Assembly (NCBI GenBank): GCA_963922875.1
Contig: CAWUJH010000003.1
Span: forward strand, 310,001-374,000
Source of the DNA: Ketobacter sp963922875
GTDB lineage: Bacteria; Pseudomonadota; Gammaproteobacteria; Pseudomonadales; Ketobacteraceae
Reading direction: 5' to 3'
Length of the DNA: 64,000 nt
Translations under genes and position numbers: made by a program
Part shown: in pieces, positions 25,065 through 33,551 of the stretch
Numbering within the stretch: the first letter of the stretch is position 1
Layout: every line of letters begins with the position of its first letter
Notes under the pieces: generated by a model
Seen by the model: the letters and a program-made list of their open reading frames with translations, nothing else
Database searches by the model: none
Told to the model about the DNA's origin: nothing

Positions 25065-26283
25065 CGTATCTACCCTAAATGTCTTTCTTTATGGAGAGCT
25101 GATCGGCACGCTTACCAATGTGGGTAATGATCGGTCTTTATTTGCGTTTACTGAAGACTATATAAACGATGACTATCGACCTGTATTGAGCCTCGGATTT
25201 AAAGATTCTATGGGTGGTCTGATTACTGACTTTAAACCAACCCAGACAATGCTCATGCCTTTTTTCTCGAACCTACTTCCAGAAGAGCATATGCGTGATT
25301 ATCTGGCAGAACGTGCAGGAGTGAATCCAACTCGTGAGTTTTTGTTGTTGTGGGTATTGGGGCAGGACTTGCCAGGGGCGATAACTGTCATGCCTGCTGA
25401 TTGGGAAGAGCTTCCCCCAGGTGCTAATGACGCTGTAGATCAAGAGCACCAGAAAGAAGGCCCTATGCGCTTTTCTTTGGCTGGTGTGCAGTTGAAGTTT
25501 TCAGCGGTCCAGCATGCGTCTGGTGGGCTAACCATTCCTGCCACGGGAATAGGTGGATCTTGGATAGTTAAGCTTCCTTCCAGTCGTTTTGAAGATGTCC
25601 CTGAAAACGAATTTGCCATGATGGAGATGGCGCGTCTCATTGGTATGAATGTGCCTGAAACCCAGCTCCTATCCATTGATGAGATACAGAGTATCCCCAA
25701 TGGTATCGGACAGTTTGGCAATAGTGCTTTTGCCATTAAGCGCTTTGATCGTTTGGGTGATGGTCAAGCCGTACATATGGAAGATTTTGCGCAGATCTTC
25801 AGCGTCTATCCGCATGACAAATACAAAAAAGCGAGTATGCGCAATATTGCGAGTGTTATTGGGCTGGAAGGTCAGGAAGAGGATGTTGCCGAGTTTGTGC
25901 GTCGGTTGGTCTTTAATACGTTGATCGGTAATGCGGACATGCATTTAAAGAACTGGTCGATGATCTATCCCGACAGGGTAAACGCATCACTCGCGCCAGC
26001 GTATGATTTTGTATCAACAATTCCGTATCTCGCTGATGAGGGAGCGGCGCTGAAGGTGAGTCGAAGCAAGAAATTTAGCGACTTTACATTAGATGAATTG
26101 TCACATATGGCGGCCAAAGCCATGCTGCCTGAAAAGCTGGTTATAGATACGGCAAAAGAAACAGTAACCAGTTTTAAAGAAGTCTGGAAAGCTGAAAAAT
26201 CAAATTTGCCTCTATCGAAAAAGATCATAGAGGCTATAGAAAACCATTTGCAAATAGTGCCTTTGGCTGATGCGGATGTATAA
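25057..26283 (+). CDS. hipA: HipA-family serine/threonine kinase toxin
   Basis: About 408 residues from ATG 25057, the best spaced from the GGAGGGG at 25047-25053; in-frame ATGs also occur at 25045 and 25054. The N-terminal HipA domain (YGELIGTLTN) is followed by the phosphoacceptor-loop region MRFSLAGVQLKFSAV, where the Ser corresponds to the autophosphorylated Ser150 of E. coli HipA. The catalytic motif GNADMHLKN, then APAYDFVSTIPY with the metal-binding Asp, and a final helical region are complete. E. coli HipA phosphorylates glutamyl-tRNA synthetase and causes dormancy; other HipA proteins target other synthetases, so the target is not assigned. It pairs with the overlapping hipB and ends just before prfC. 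Confidence 0.9.
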   Translation: MSNVSTLNVFLYGELIGTLTNVGNDRSLFAFTEDYINDDYRPVLSLGFKDSMGGLITDFKPTQTMLMPFFSNLLPEEHMRDYLAERAGVNPTREFLLLWVLGQDLPGAITVMPADWEELPPGANDAVDQEHQKEGPMRFSLAGVQLKFSAVQHASGGLTIPATGIGGSWIVKLPSSRFEDVPENEFAMMEMARLIGMNVPETQLLSIDEIQSIPNGIGQFGNSAFAIKRFDRLGDGQAVHMEDFAQIFSVYPHDKYKKASMRNIASVIGLEGQEEDVAEFVRRLVFNTLIGNADMHLKNWSMIYPDRVNASLAPAYDFVSTIPYLADEGAALKVSRSKKFSDFTLDELSHMAAKAMLPEKLVIDTAKETVTSFKEVWKAEKSNLPLSKKIIEAIENHLQIVPLADADV

Positions 26284-26292
26284 TGGCGCGCC

Positions 26293-26309
26293 TTTGAGGA
26301 AACCTCAAA
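26293..26309 (+). terminator. Small hairpin after hipA
   Basis: TTTGAGG / CCTCAAA with a 3-base loop, ten bases after the hipA stop. It is followed only by AAGG, so it is at best a weak terminator; it occupies the same relative place as the hairpins after the broken abiEii gene. Confidence 0.4.
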
Positions 26310-26326
26310 AGGTGGATTTCCAAACG

Positions 26327-26350
26327 GGTGTAAATTTAGGTGTAAATAAG
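26327..26350 (+). repeat. Two 12-bp direct repeats upstream of prfC
   Basis: GGTGTAAATTTA is followed by GGTGTAAATAAG, ending 12 bases before the prfC ATG. The pair is related in sequence and position to the one before the truncated prfC copy (23451-23474). Identity across the two junctions is much lower than in the prfC sequence that follows, as expected for element ends rather than the chromosomal target. Confidence 0.5.
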
Positions 26351-26362
26351 GTTTGATTGGGT

Positions 26363-27949
26363 ATGGGTGATAGCAATTTTATTAATGAAATCAATAAGCG
26401 AAGAACTTTCGCTATCATCTCCCACCCTGATGCCGGCAAGACCACCATTACCGAAAAACTACTACTTTTCGGTAACAGCATTCAGGTGGCAGGAACGGTA
26501 AAAGGTCGCGGATCAGACCGGCATGCCACTTCCGACTGGATGGAAATGGAGAAGGAGCGGGGTATTTCAGTCACCACCTCGGTCATGCAGTTCCCCTACA
26601 AATCGTGCACCGTTAACTTACTGGACACTCCAGGCCACGCGGATTTCTCAGAAGACACTTATCGTACCCTGACCGCCGTAGATTCAGCCCTAATGGTGAT
26701 TGATGGAGCCAAAGGTGTTGAGCCCCGTACCATTAAATTAATGGAAGTGTGTCGCCTGCGAGATACCCCCATCTTGTCGTTTATCAACAAAATGGATCGG
26801 GATATTCGTGACCCCATCGAATTGCTGGACGAAATTGAAAACATCTTGAAAATTGATTGCGCCCCCATTACCTGGCCCATTGGTATGGGGAAGCTGTTCA
26901 AGGGGGTCTACAACATTTACCAGGATACCACGTACCTCTATAGAACCGGTCAGGGTCATACCATTCAGGAAGTGCGCCCCATCCAGGGCTTACATAATCC
27001 GGAGTTGGATGCGGCTGTTGGTGATTTAGCGGACAACCTGCGAGAGGAGCTGGAACTGGTGCAAGGAGCCAGTCATGAGTTTGATCAGGAGGCTTTCCTA
27101 CTGGGAAAATTAACTCCGGTGTTTTTCGGTACCGCACTAGGCAACTTCGGTGTTGACCACATGTTGGACGGCTTGGTGAAATGGGCACCGAAACCTCAAG
27201 GTCGTGAAACCGATAAAGGGTTCATTGAATCCGATTCAGAGGATTTTTCCGGCTTTGTTTTTAAGATCCAAGCCAACATGGACCCTAAACACCGGGATCG
27301 CATTGCCTTCTTAAGAGTGTGTTCAGGTCGCTATGAAAAAGGCATGAAAATGCACCACGTGCGGGTGAATAAGGATACCAGGATTTCTGACGCTCTAACC
27401 TTCAAGGCTGGAGAGCGAGAACATTTGGATGAGGCCTGGCCGGGGGACATTATCGGCTTGCATAATCATGGCACGATTCAAATTGGCGATACCTTTACGG
27501 CCGGTAGCAAGGTGCATTTTCAGGGGATTCCCCATTTTGCTCCGGAATTATTTCGTCGGGTGCAACTTAAAGATCCTTTAAAAAGCAAACAGTTACATAA
27601 AGGTATCACCCAGTTGTCTGAAGAAGGTGCCACACAAGTTTTTATGCCTCTACGCAATAACGATATCGTTGTCGGCGCTGTGGGGGTGTTGCAATTTGAT
27701 GTCGTCGCTTACCGCCTTAAAGATGAATACAAAGTGGATTGCTCCTACGATAACGTCAATGTATCTACCGCCCGCTGGGTGTACTGCGACGATCCCAAAA
27801 TGTTGGAAGATTTTAAAAAGAAGTGCCATGATAACTTGGCAGTTGATGGTGGCGGATATTTAACATATTTGGCACCTACTCGCGTTAATCTGGAGCTGAC
27901 CATGGAGCGTTGGCCGGATGTTCGATTCCAGCAAACCAGGGAACACTAA
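26363..27949 (+). CDS. prfC: Peptide chain release factor 3
   Basis: 528 residues, matching the 529 of E. coli RF3. The GTPase motifs are HPDAGKTT (G1), DTPGHADFSEDTYRTL (G3) and NKMDRD (G4), followed by the conserved FFGTALGNFGVDHMLDG, NMDPKHRDR and LHNHGTIQIGDTF blocks, ending in RFQQTREH. RF3 is a ribosome-dependent GTPase that recycles RF1/RF2 after peptide release. The ATG at 26363 is the natural start; an in-frame TTG six bases earlier also exists. Its 5' end is duplicated 2.9 kb upstream. The 5' end of prfC is the known integration site of SXT/R391 conjugative elements. Confidence 0.97.
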   Translation: MGDSNFINEINKRRTFAIISHPDAGKTTITEKLLLFGNSIQVAGTVKGRGSDRHATSDWMEMEKERGISVTTSVMQFPYKSCTVNLLDTPGHADFSEDTYRTLTAVDSALMVIDGAKGVEPRTIKLMEVCRLRDTPILSFINKMDRDIRDPIELLDEIENILKIDCAPITWPIGMGKLFKGVYNIYQDTTYLYRTGQGHTIQEVRPIQGLHNPELDAAVGDLADNLREELELVQGASHEFDQEAFLLGKLTPVFFGTALGNFGVDHMLDGLVKWAPKPQGRETDKGFIESDSEDFSGFVFKIQANMDPKHRDRIAFLRVCSGRYEKGMKMHHVRVNKDTRISDALTFKAGEREHLDEAWPGDIIGLHNHGTIQIGDTFTAGSKVHFQGIPHFAPELFRRVQLKDPLKSKQLHKGITQLSEEGATQVFMPLRNNDIVVGAVGVLQFDVVAYRLKDEYKVDCSYDNVNVSTARWVYCDDPKMLEDFKKKCHDNLAVDGGGYLTYLAPTRVNLELTMERWPDVRFQQTREH

Positions 27950-28263
27950 TGGCAGGTTATTTTGTTGGTTCATTGATAGTAACTTGGGTGTTAAGCAGTG
28001 CACTAAACAGTGTGGTGGAACATGCTGCAATGCGTGAATGGTTGAATCGTGACAAGGCTTTTATCACTATGATTGCCGGGGTATTGATGATTATGCTGGC
28101 GATGATAGGGTTCGCTATTTGGGGTTTGCCTGACTCCTATATCGGGCGCGAAGTCATGACGCCCAGTCAGTTATCGCGCACCATGTATACCAGCTGTATT
28201 CTAAATAGCCTGCTGGCCCTTGGTTATTGTGGCTTCCAATTACGCCGCTTTGTTGGGGATTGA
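27949..28263 (+). CDS. Small membrane protein of unknown function
   Basis: 104 residues, starting at an ATG that overlaps the prfC stop (TAATG), so it is probably translated by coupling. Three hydrophobic stretches (about 4-18, 38-58 and 80-96) indicate a small inner-membrane protein. I do not recognise the family. It converges with the pentapeptide-repeat gene six bases away. Confidence 0.65.
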   Translation: MAGYFVGSLIVTWVLSSALNSVVEHAAMREWLNRDKAFITMIAGVLMIMLAMIGFAIWGLPDSYIGREVMTPSQLSRTMYTSCILNSLLALGYCGFQLRRFVGD

Positions 28264-28269
28264 TCGAGG

Positions 28270-28602
28270 TTAAGAGTACCTTAAGCGTATTCCCCGGTCG
28301 ACGGATAATCTGATTTCCTCCGGCTTTAACTCCTTAGGAAAATAGGCTCCGGAAATTTTGGCTTCACAAAGACTGGCTCCCTCCAGCTTTGTATTTCTCA
28401 AATCTACGCCACGTAGATCGGCATAGCGTAAATAAGCGTTGGATAGATCTAAACCGTCTGCGTTCAATTTGCGTAGATCGATTCCGCGCAGTAAGGCACC
28501 GTTCAGATCTACGGTTTTGCCGGCTGCCCGAGCTGCATTGAACTCGTCAATTTTTTCATCCATCAACAATTGATATAACGGGTCATCGGGTGAATATGCC
28601 AT
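28270..28602 (-). CDS. Short pentapeptide-repeat protein
   Basis: 110 residues. Residues ~33-90 form about ten A(D/N)LxX-type pentapeptides, such as LNGALLRGIDLRKLNADGLD and ADLRGVDLRNTKLEGASL, which fold as a right-handed quadrilateral beta helix. The N-terminus is acidic and helical. Larger pentapeptide proteins can mimic DNA and protect gyrase, but this repeat block is short and no specific role can be given. Confidence 0.8.
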   Translation of the reverse strand: MAYSPDDPLYQLLMDEKIDEFNAARAAGKTVDLNGALLRGIDLRKLNADGLDLSNAYLRYADLRGVDLRNTKLEGASLCEAKISGAYFPKELKPEEIRLSVDRGIRLRYS

Positions 28603-28742
28603 AGTTAGCCCTCTTCTTGCCTCTATAAACTTATAGCTTAAATTTATTAAGTCTGCCGCTTAATCTTGCCAAGAGGGCATAGCATTGTGCGCGCTGTCTA
28701 TGATCTAATAGTGTCGAATTTACCCAGGCTTTACGTAAGGCT

Positions 28743-29903
28743 ATGATCGCAAAAGTAATAACCCGTTCGTTCCCACCATGGGCTGTTAATCGTCTCAACA
28801 GAGCGCTCGCATCTTTGGGTATGGAGTTACCAGGGAAACCCAAAAAACAGCACTCCAGCATTGCAGAAAATGCCTACGAAGCTGTGGTTACTAACCTGGA
28901 ACACGAGAATTCTCGCACGGTTACCCTTGAATTTGAGTTGTTGGGTGGCTTTCGGCTTAATTATAAAGCTGGCCAGTTTGTTACTCTAAGTCTGCCAATG
29001 GGGCCAGTTTTGTTTCAGCGCAGCTATGCATTGTCCAGTGCGCCTTTTGAAGATCGTTATTCCATTACGGTACAAAAAGCCTTTCATGGTCGAGTGTCTT
29101 CGTATTTAAAAGATCAAATCAGAGTCGGTGATAGGTTTTATATTGATGACCCTGCTGGTCACTTTGTGTTGCCTGAGGTGCAACCACAAGATCAACGCTA
29201 TTTACTGGTAGCCGGAGGAATAGGCATTGTTCCTATTTACTCGTTGATCAAGGACCTGCTGAGTAAGAATGCCAATGCAGATATTCAGTTAATGTATGCC
29301 AGCCGCACCGAGGAACATGCGGTGTTCTTGAAGTCGCTGGAGAAAATGACCCACGAGTACCCAGGATTTGAAATGCGTACTCAGTTTACTCGTCGTTTTG
29401 ATCTTGGGCATGATCCCTATCGCCGTCTTGATGGTTATAAGATTATTTCCAGAGTGTCGGATCCAGCGAGCGCTTTTATTTATGTGTGTGGGCCGAATGG
29501 CTTGTTGCTAAAATGCACCGAGGCTTTTGCTTCATTAGGTGTGCCTGAATCACGGATCAAGATAGAGAACTTCAACTCCGCTCCAAAGTCTTTGGTGATG
29601 GAGTTGCTTAAACCCCGTTCAATTAGTTTCATTCCAACGGCACCTTTCGGAGGTAAAATCTCTCACCTTCGTCAAACTAAAGTGGAAACAGTGCTAGAAA
29701 CTTCACAACGGGCTGGAATTACAATTCCACAAAAGTGCTCTACTGGCAACTGTGGTAGCTGTAAGGTAAAAGTAAAATCCGGCATGGTGGTGGCCGACGA
29801 ACCTAATAATTTATCCATAGAGGATGCAGAATCTGGATATATCCTGTCCTGCATGTCCTATCCTTGCGAGTCGTTGGTGGTGAAGTTACCCTCGCGTCGT
29901 TAA
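28743..29903 (+). CDS. Ferredoxin-type oxidoreductase (FAD, NAD(P), C-terminal 2Fe-2S)
   Basis: 386 residues. After a ~40-residue lead, the FAD domain shows QRSYALSSAP (about 97-106), the NAD(P) domain VAGGIGIVPIYSL and YVCGPNGLL, and the last ~90 residues hold a plant-type ferredoxin with CSTGNCGSC and a fourth Cys in LSCMSYPC. Such proteins feed electrons from NAD(P)H to desaturases, hydroxylases or Rieske oxygenases. No obvious terminal oxygenase is adjacent, so its partner is unknown. The domain order is the same as in the C-terminal third of the nitrate-reductase-like fusion at 6224-9793. Confidence 0.85.
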   Translation: MIAKVITRSFPPWAVNRLNRALASLGMELPGKPKKQHSSIAENAYEAVVTNLEHENSRTVTLEFELLGGFRLNYKAGQFVTLSLPMGPVLFQRSYALSSAPFEDRYSITVQKAFHGRVSSYLKDQIRVGDRFYIDDPAGHFVLPEVQPQDQRYLLVAGGIGIVPIYSLIKDLLSKNANADIQLMYASRTEEHAVFLKSLEKMTHEYPGFEMRTQFTRRFDLGHDPYRRLDGYKIISRVSDPASAFIYVCGPNGLLLKCTEAFASLGVPESRIKIENFNSAPKSLVMELLKPRSISFIPTAPFGGKISHLRQTKVETVLETSQRAGITIPQKCSTGNCGSCKVKVKSGMVVADEPNNLSIEDAESGYILSCMSYPCESLVVKLPSRR

Positions 29904-30059
29904 ACCTGATGTTAGGCCGAGAGTTAAGCCGGAAGTGGTTCTATCAATATTTTGTTTATGGTTTTCTGAAGGCGATTTTTCTGATTGTTGCGACCAGCAG
30001 ACAAATGCGAGCAAAATCACGGCTATACACCAGCCAAGAGTGAGTGATTTAATGGACAT
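29886..30059 (-). CDS. Small single-pass membrane protein (57 residues)
   Basis: A minus-strand frame starts with ATG at 30059 behind a strong GGGAGG seven bases upstream. It encodes a hydrophobic helix at about residues 7-22 and a polar, Ser/Thr/Gly-rich tail. It overlaps the end of the ferredoxin-reductase gene by 18 bases on the opposite strand. The ribosome site and clean membrane helix are the only support; I do not recognise the product. Confidence 0.45.
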   Translation of the reverse strand: MSIKSLTLGWCIAVILLAFVCWSQQSEKSPSENHKQNIDRTTSGLTLGLTSGLTTRG

Positions 30060-30094
30060 AAGAGCCTCCCTGGTAAATGGCGGTGGTTAATAAT

Positions 30095-30126
30095 GCATTT
30101 AATTGACTTATTAATGTATTAAATGC
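30095..30126. promoter_or_regulatory. Inverted repeat between the small membrane gene and the cytochrome b561 gene
   Basis: GCATTTAAT (30095-30103) and ATTAAATGC (30118-30126) are perfect arms separated by 14 bases, in the gap between divergent genes and 124 bases before the cytochrome start. The layout fits a repressor site for either gene. Confidence 0.45.
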
Positions 30127-30249
30127 TGTTGGTTCAGAGTGTGAATAAAGTCAGCTTGAATTAGTTGGCGGTTTGCACCGTTAAGAACTTAAACAAGTCA
30201 ACAGGGTCTAACAGCACAGACTTTAAGACGGACATGGGATAGATTTGGC

Positions 30250-30804
30250 GTGGCAATACAATGGGTTAATTCTCTGAATACCTACGGATGGATCAGTATT
30301 GCGCTACATTGGGTGTCTGCGTTTATGGTCTTCTTTTTACTGATAAGCGGCGTGTATATGGTCACGCTTTCTTACTACGATCCCTTGGCCGCACCTTTGT
30401 CAGAGTGGCATGTATTGATCGGTATACTGTTGGCAGGGTTGAGCATCTTAAGGGTTTTATGGTCTTTGCTATCCATTAAGCCAGTGATGAACAGCAACAA
30501 TCTATGGCTTGTAAGACTCGCTTTCCTGGTTCATGGGATGTTATATCTGTTGCTGTTTGCCATGTTCCTAACGGGGTATTTTATTCTTACAGCGGATGGT
30601 GGCTGGTTAAGTGTATTTGGCCAAAAAGTTATGCCTGGCGTTGCTACATTGGCGCCAACTGCCACGGTTTGGATTGGTGAGTCGCACCGCTGGCTTGCTT
30701 ACGGGTTCGGAGCTCTGATAGTTTTACATGGGTTGGCGGCACTAAAGCACCATTTTGTGGAGCGAGATAACACGCTAAGAAGAATTCTGTACCCTCAACG
30801 TTGA
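30250..30804 (+). CDS. Cytochrome b561
   Basis: 184 residues with four membrane helices. The heme-ligand His residues of bacterial b561 appear in SIALHWVSA (near 17), SEWHVLIG (near 51), a His in the third helix region and RWLAYGFGALIVLHGLAALKHHFV at the C-terminus. It is a di-heme inner-membrane electron carrier. The start is a GTG with only a weak ribosome site. The yceI gene follows 38 bases later, a common pair in gammaproteobacteria. Confidence 0.9.
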   Translation: MAIQWVNSLNTYGWISIALHWVSAFMVFFLLISGVYMVTLSYYDPLAAPLSEWHVLIGILLAGLSILRVLWSLLSIKPVMNSNNLWLVRLAFLVHGMLYLLLFAMFLTGYFILTADGGWLSVFGQKVMPGVATLAPTATVWIGESHRWLAYGFGALIVLHGLAALKHHFVERDNTLRRILYPQR

Positions 30805-30842
30805 GAACTTAAAATTTAGCCATTTTTTTGGGAGAGTAGATA

Positions 30843-31445
30843 ATGATAAAAACCACACTGCGAAGACTGAGCGCTTTGTCCATGCTGTTAGCATTAATGT
30901 TGGGTTCCACGTCTTTGCATGCGGAAAAAATGCGTTTTCTAATGGACACAAAGAATGCCCATGCGTTCATTCAATTTAAGGTGTCGCACTTGGGTTTTAG
31001 CTGGCTGTTGGGGCGCTTTAATGATTTCGAAGGAGAGTTCACCCTTGATTCTGAGGATGTGGAGAAGTCTACTGTTAAAGTGACTATCGATGTGGCGAGC
31101 CTGGACACAAATCATGTAAAGCGGGACAAACACCTGCGCAGTGGCGACTTTTTTGATGTAACTAAATTTCCGAAGTCCACGTTTGTTAGCACAAAAGTTG
31201 AAAAAACCGGCGAGAATACCGCTAAGGTAACTGGTGATTTTACCCTCAAAGGCATCACCAAACCGGTTGTGTTAGAGGTAACACATATTGGTGGTGGCGC
31301 CGACCCCTTTGGTATGAGTGTGCGTCAAGGCTTTGAAGCTACAGCCCGAATCCCGTTAAAAGAGTTTGGTATTACTTATAAGTTGCCGAATGCCGAGTAC
31401 GCTGACATCTATATCTCAGCGGAAGGTATACAACAGTTAAAGTAA
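30843..31445 (+). CDS. YceI-family periplasmic lipid-binding protein
   Basis: 200 residues, with a cleavable signal peptide (about 1-27, ending LHA). The mature part is the YceI lipocalin-like beta barrel: AHAFIQFKVSHLGFSWLLGRFNDFEGEF, VDVASLDTNHVKRDKHLRSGDFFDVTKFP and the GADPFGMSVRQGFEATARI segment are family hallmarks. Such proteins bind isoprenoid or quinone-like lipids in the periplasm. The partnership with the preceding cytochrome b561 suggests redox chemistry on a bound quinone. Confidence 0.93.
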   Translation: MIKTTLRRLSALSMLLALMLGSTSLHAEKMRFLMDTKNAHAFIQFKVSHLGFSWLLGRFNDFEGEFTLDSEDVEKSTVKVTIDVASLDTNHVKRDKHLRSGDFFDVTKFPKSTFVSTKVEKTGENTAKVTGDFTLKGITKPVVLEVTHIGGGADPFGMSVRQGFEATARIPLKEFGITYKLPNAEYADIYISAEGIQQLK

Positions 31446-31451
31446 TTTAAT

Positions 31452-32222
31452 TTATAACGCATCGAAATTAGGTTTACGTTTCTCAAAAAAGGCAGTGAAA
31501 GCTTCTTTCGCTGCCTTACCTTCGAGCAAGTGACTAAAGCTGTTTATTTCTTCATTGAGTGTGTGCTGTAAGGCTGCTTTGTTGCCTTGACGTAACAAGC
31601 TTTTGGTTGTCTGCACGGCTTCGCTGGGTAGTGCCGCGAGTCTTTGTGCCTGCTCCATGGCGTAGGTTTTCACTTCAGTTGCATCAACGATTCGATTCAC
31701 GAAGCCCATTTCTTTCGCTTCCTCAGCATCAAAGGATTGACCGAGCAGCAGTAACTCAGCGGCTTTACGATAGCCTAGCTGTTGTGGCAATAAATAGCTG
31801 GAACCGGCTTCAGGACAAAGCCCAAGATTCACAAAGGGCATTTGAAATTTACATTGGGGGCCTGCATAAACTAAATCACAGTGTAATAACAATGTGGTAC
31901 CGATACCGATAGCGGGGCCGTTAACCGCCGCAACAATGGGTTTTGAGGCGTTGCTTAATACGTTTAAAAAACGAGTCACTGGCGTCTCACCAATGAGACC
32001 ATTATTATTGTTGAGGAAATCTTCGAGGTCGTTTCCTGCCGTAAAACAGTTCTCATGACCGCAAATCAACGCCGCCCGTAAGTCTTGTTGTTGGGCAAGC
32101 TGGTTTAGCCCGTCGGTCATGCTATCGTACATGGCGCTGGTAATGGCGTTCTTTTTATCCGCCCGCTCGAATTGAATGACTAAAACACGATCTTGAGTAA
32201 AAACAGCGATATCACTGGTCAT
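31452..32222 (-). CDS. Enoyl-CoA hydratase/isomerase family protein
   Basis: 256 residues of the crotonase fold. The oxyanion-hole regions are visible as CFTAGNDLEDFL (about 60-71) and VNGPAIGIGTTLLLHCDLVYA (about 99-119). The active-site segment GLCPEAGSSYLLPQQLG follows. The Glu that hydratases carry at the first catalytic position is replaced, which resembles isomerase-type members. It probably acts on an acyl-CoA in fatty-acid breakdown. It converges with yceI and is divergent from an MFS gene. Confidence 0.85.
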   Translation of the reverse strand: MTSDIAVFTQDRVLVIQFERADKKNAITSAMYDSMTDGLNQLAQQQDLRAALICGHENCFTAGNDLEDFLNNNNGLIGETPVTRFLNVLSNASKPIVAAVNGPAIGIGTTLLLHCDLVYAGPQCKFQMPFVNLGLCPEAGSSYLLPQQLGYRKAAELLLLGQSFDAEEAKEMGFVNRIVDATEVKTYAMEQAQRLAALPSEAVQTTKSLLRQGNKAALQHTLNEEINSFSHLLEGKAAKEAFTAFFEKRKPNFDAL

Positions 32223-32310
32223 AGGCTCAACCCTAAATGGTTAACTGCAGCTTTGATCTTAGTGTATGTGGTTCTATTGTAATGATTACCTACGAGGAAG
32301 GCTACGATCA

Positions 32311-33474
32311 ATGAATTGGCGTAATTTGCTAGTACTTATTGCTGGTCATGTTGCTCTGGGCAGTACTTTACCCATGATGGTATTGCTCAATGGTTTTGTG
32401 GGGGTTGAACTGGCGCCATCGGAAGTATGGGCGACTCTGGGGATGGGAACCTTAGTGGTGGGTACTGCGTTATCTACCGTTTTTGCTGCCCGTCTTGCCC
32501 ATTTCAAGGGGCGTCGTTTCGGGTTTTTAGTGGCCGCTGGGTTTTGTTTGTTAGGGGCCGGTTTTTGTATTCTCAGCATCAAGTTGAGTTCGTTTTGGTT
32601 GTATTGTGTGGCCACCAGTTTGTTTGGCGTGATGGCGGCTTTTGTACAACAGTTTAGATTTGCAGCGGCGGAGAACGCCGACCCAGACAAAGTGAGTTTT
32701 GCCGTTTCTCTGATTTTTTTTGCCGGTATTGGAGCCGCAGTCTTAGGGCCGCAGTTAGTGGTGTTTGCTCAGCTTACACAGCCGGATTCACCTTACGTGA
32801 GCGCTTATGTTCTGTTAAGTGGGCTGGCGATTGTGGCCGCCATTGTATTAAGTTTTTATGGAGCGGGTGAGGCTGTTATTTACCATGAAAAACGTAAACA
32901 GTGGCCTTTTCGTCATTTTTTGAAGCGAGAGTACTGGCTAGGTGTTAGCTGCGGAGCTTGTGCTTTTTCAGTAATGAGCTTGGTTATGACGGCAACCCCG
33001 ATTAGCATGCATTTTCATGATGGTTTATCCGTGGCAGAAACCGCTCAAGTTATCCAGGCGCACATTATTGCCATGTTCATACCATCGTTATTTACCGGCT
33101 ATATAATCCGTGTGTTGGGGGTTTACTGGGTGATGCTAATTGGCGTTGCCTTTAATGGTGCTTGCGTATTCGCCGCCTTGGCGGGGGTTGGCTTCGGTGA
33201 CTATCTGGTTGCACTTATCTGCCTGGGCTTAGGCTGGAATGCTATGTTTATGGCAGGAACGCAACTGGTGGCAACCACCTATCTGGAGGATGATCGCTTT
33301 CAGGCACAAGCTTACAATGACTTCACTGTATTTAGCGGTCAGGCTATTGCTTCTTTGGGTGCCGGCTTCTTATTGGCGCAGGCGGGTTGGGTTGGGCTGA
33401 ATTGGGTTGCCGCCGGGATCCTATGTGGTTTCTTGGCATTTTTGCTTATGGTTATGTTCACCCGTAGGGATTGA
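32311..33474 (+). CDS. MFS transporter, unknown substrate
   Basis: 387 residues from ATG 32311, preceded by GAGGAAGG; an upstream ATG at 32266 has no such site. About twelve hydrophobic segments follow, with the MFS loop 2-3 pattern degraded to ARLAHFKGRRFGF. The second half has the GWNAMFMAGTQLVATTYLEDDRFQAQAYNDF segment seen in a group of proteobacterial MFS proteins without known substrates. No neighbour suggests a cargo. Confidence 0.8.
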   Translation: MNWRNLLVLIAGHVALGSTLPMMVLLNGFVGVELAPSEVWATLGMGTLVVGTALSTVFAARLAHFKGRRFGFLVAAGFCLLGAGFCILSIKLSSFWLYCVATSLFGVMAAFVQQFRFAAAENADPDKVSFAVSLIFFAGIGAAVLGPQLVVFAQLTQPDSPYVSAYVLLSGLAIVAAIVLSFYGAGEAVIYHEKRKQWPFRHFLKREYWLGVSCGACAFSVMSLVMTATPISMHFHDGLSVAETAQVIQAHIIAMFIPSLFTGYIIRVLGVYWVMLIGVAFNGACVFAALAGVGFGDYLVALICLGLGWNAMFMAGTQLVATTYLEDDRFQAQAYNDFTVFSGQAIASLGAGFLLAQAGWVGLNWVAAGILCGFLAFLLMVMFTRRD

Positions 33475-33551
33475 TGTATAGCAAGCCAATTCCTGTTATT
33501 CTTATGGGTCTAGTCAGAGTTTCTTTGGTAAAGGTTCAGTAGGAGAGGGTA

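Noticed and set aside
26293..26350. Hairpin plus short repeats before prfC as a riboswitch
   Set aside because: The elements are small, lack a known aptamer pattern and are better explained as element-end sequences, since a related set precedes the truncated prfC copy.
28631..28861. A 76-codon minus-strand frame overlapping the ferredoxin-reductase start
   Set aside because: It overlaps the start of a well-supported gene, and its translation shows no domain or ribosome site.
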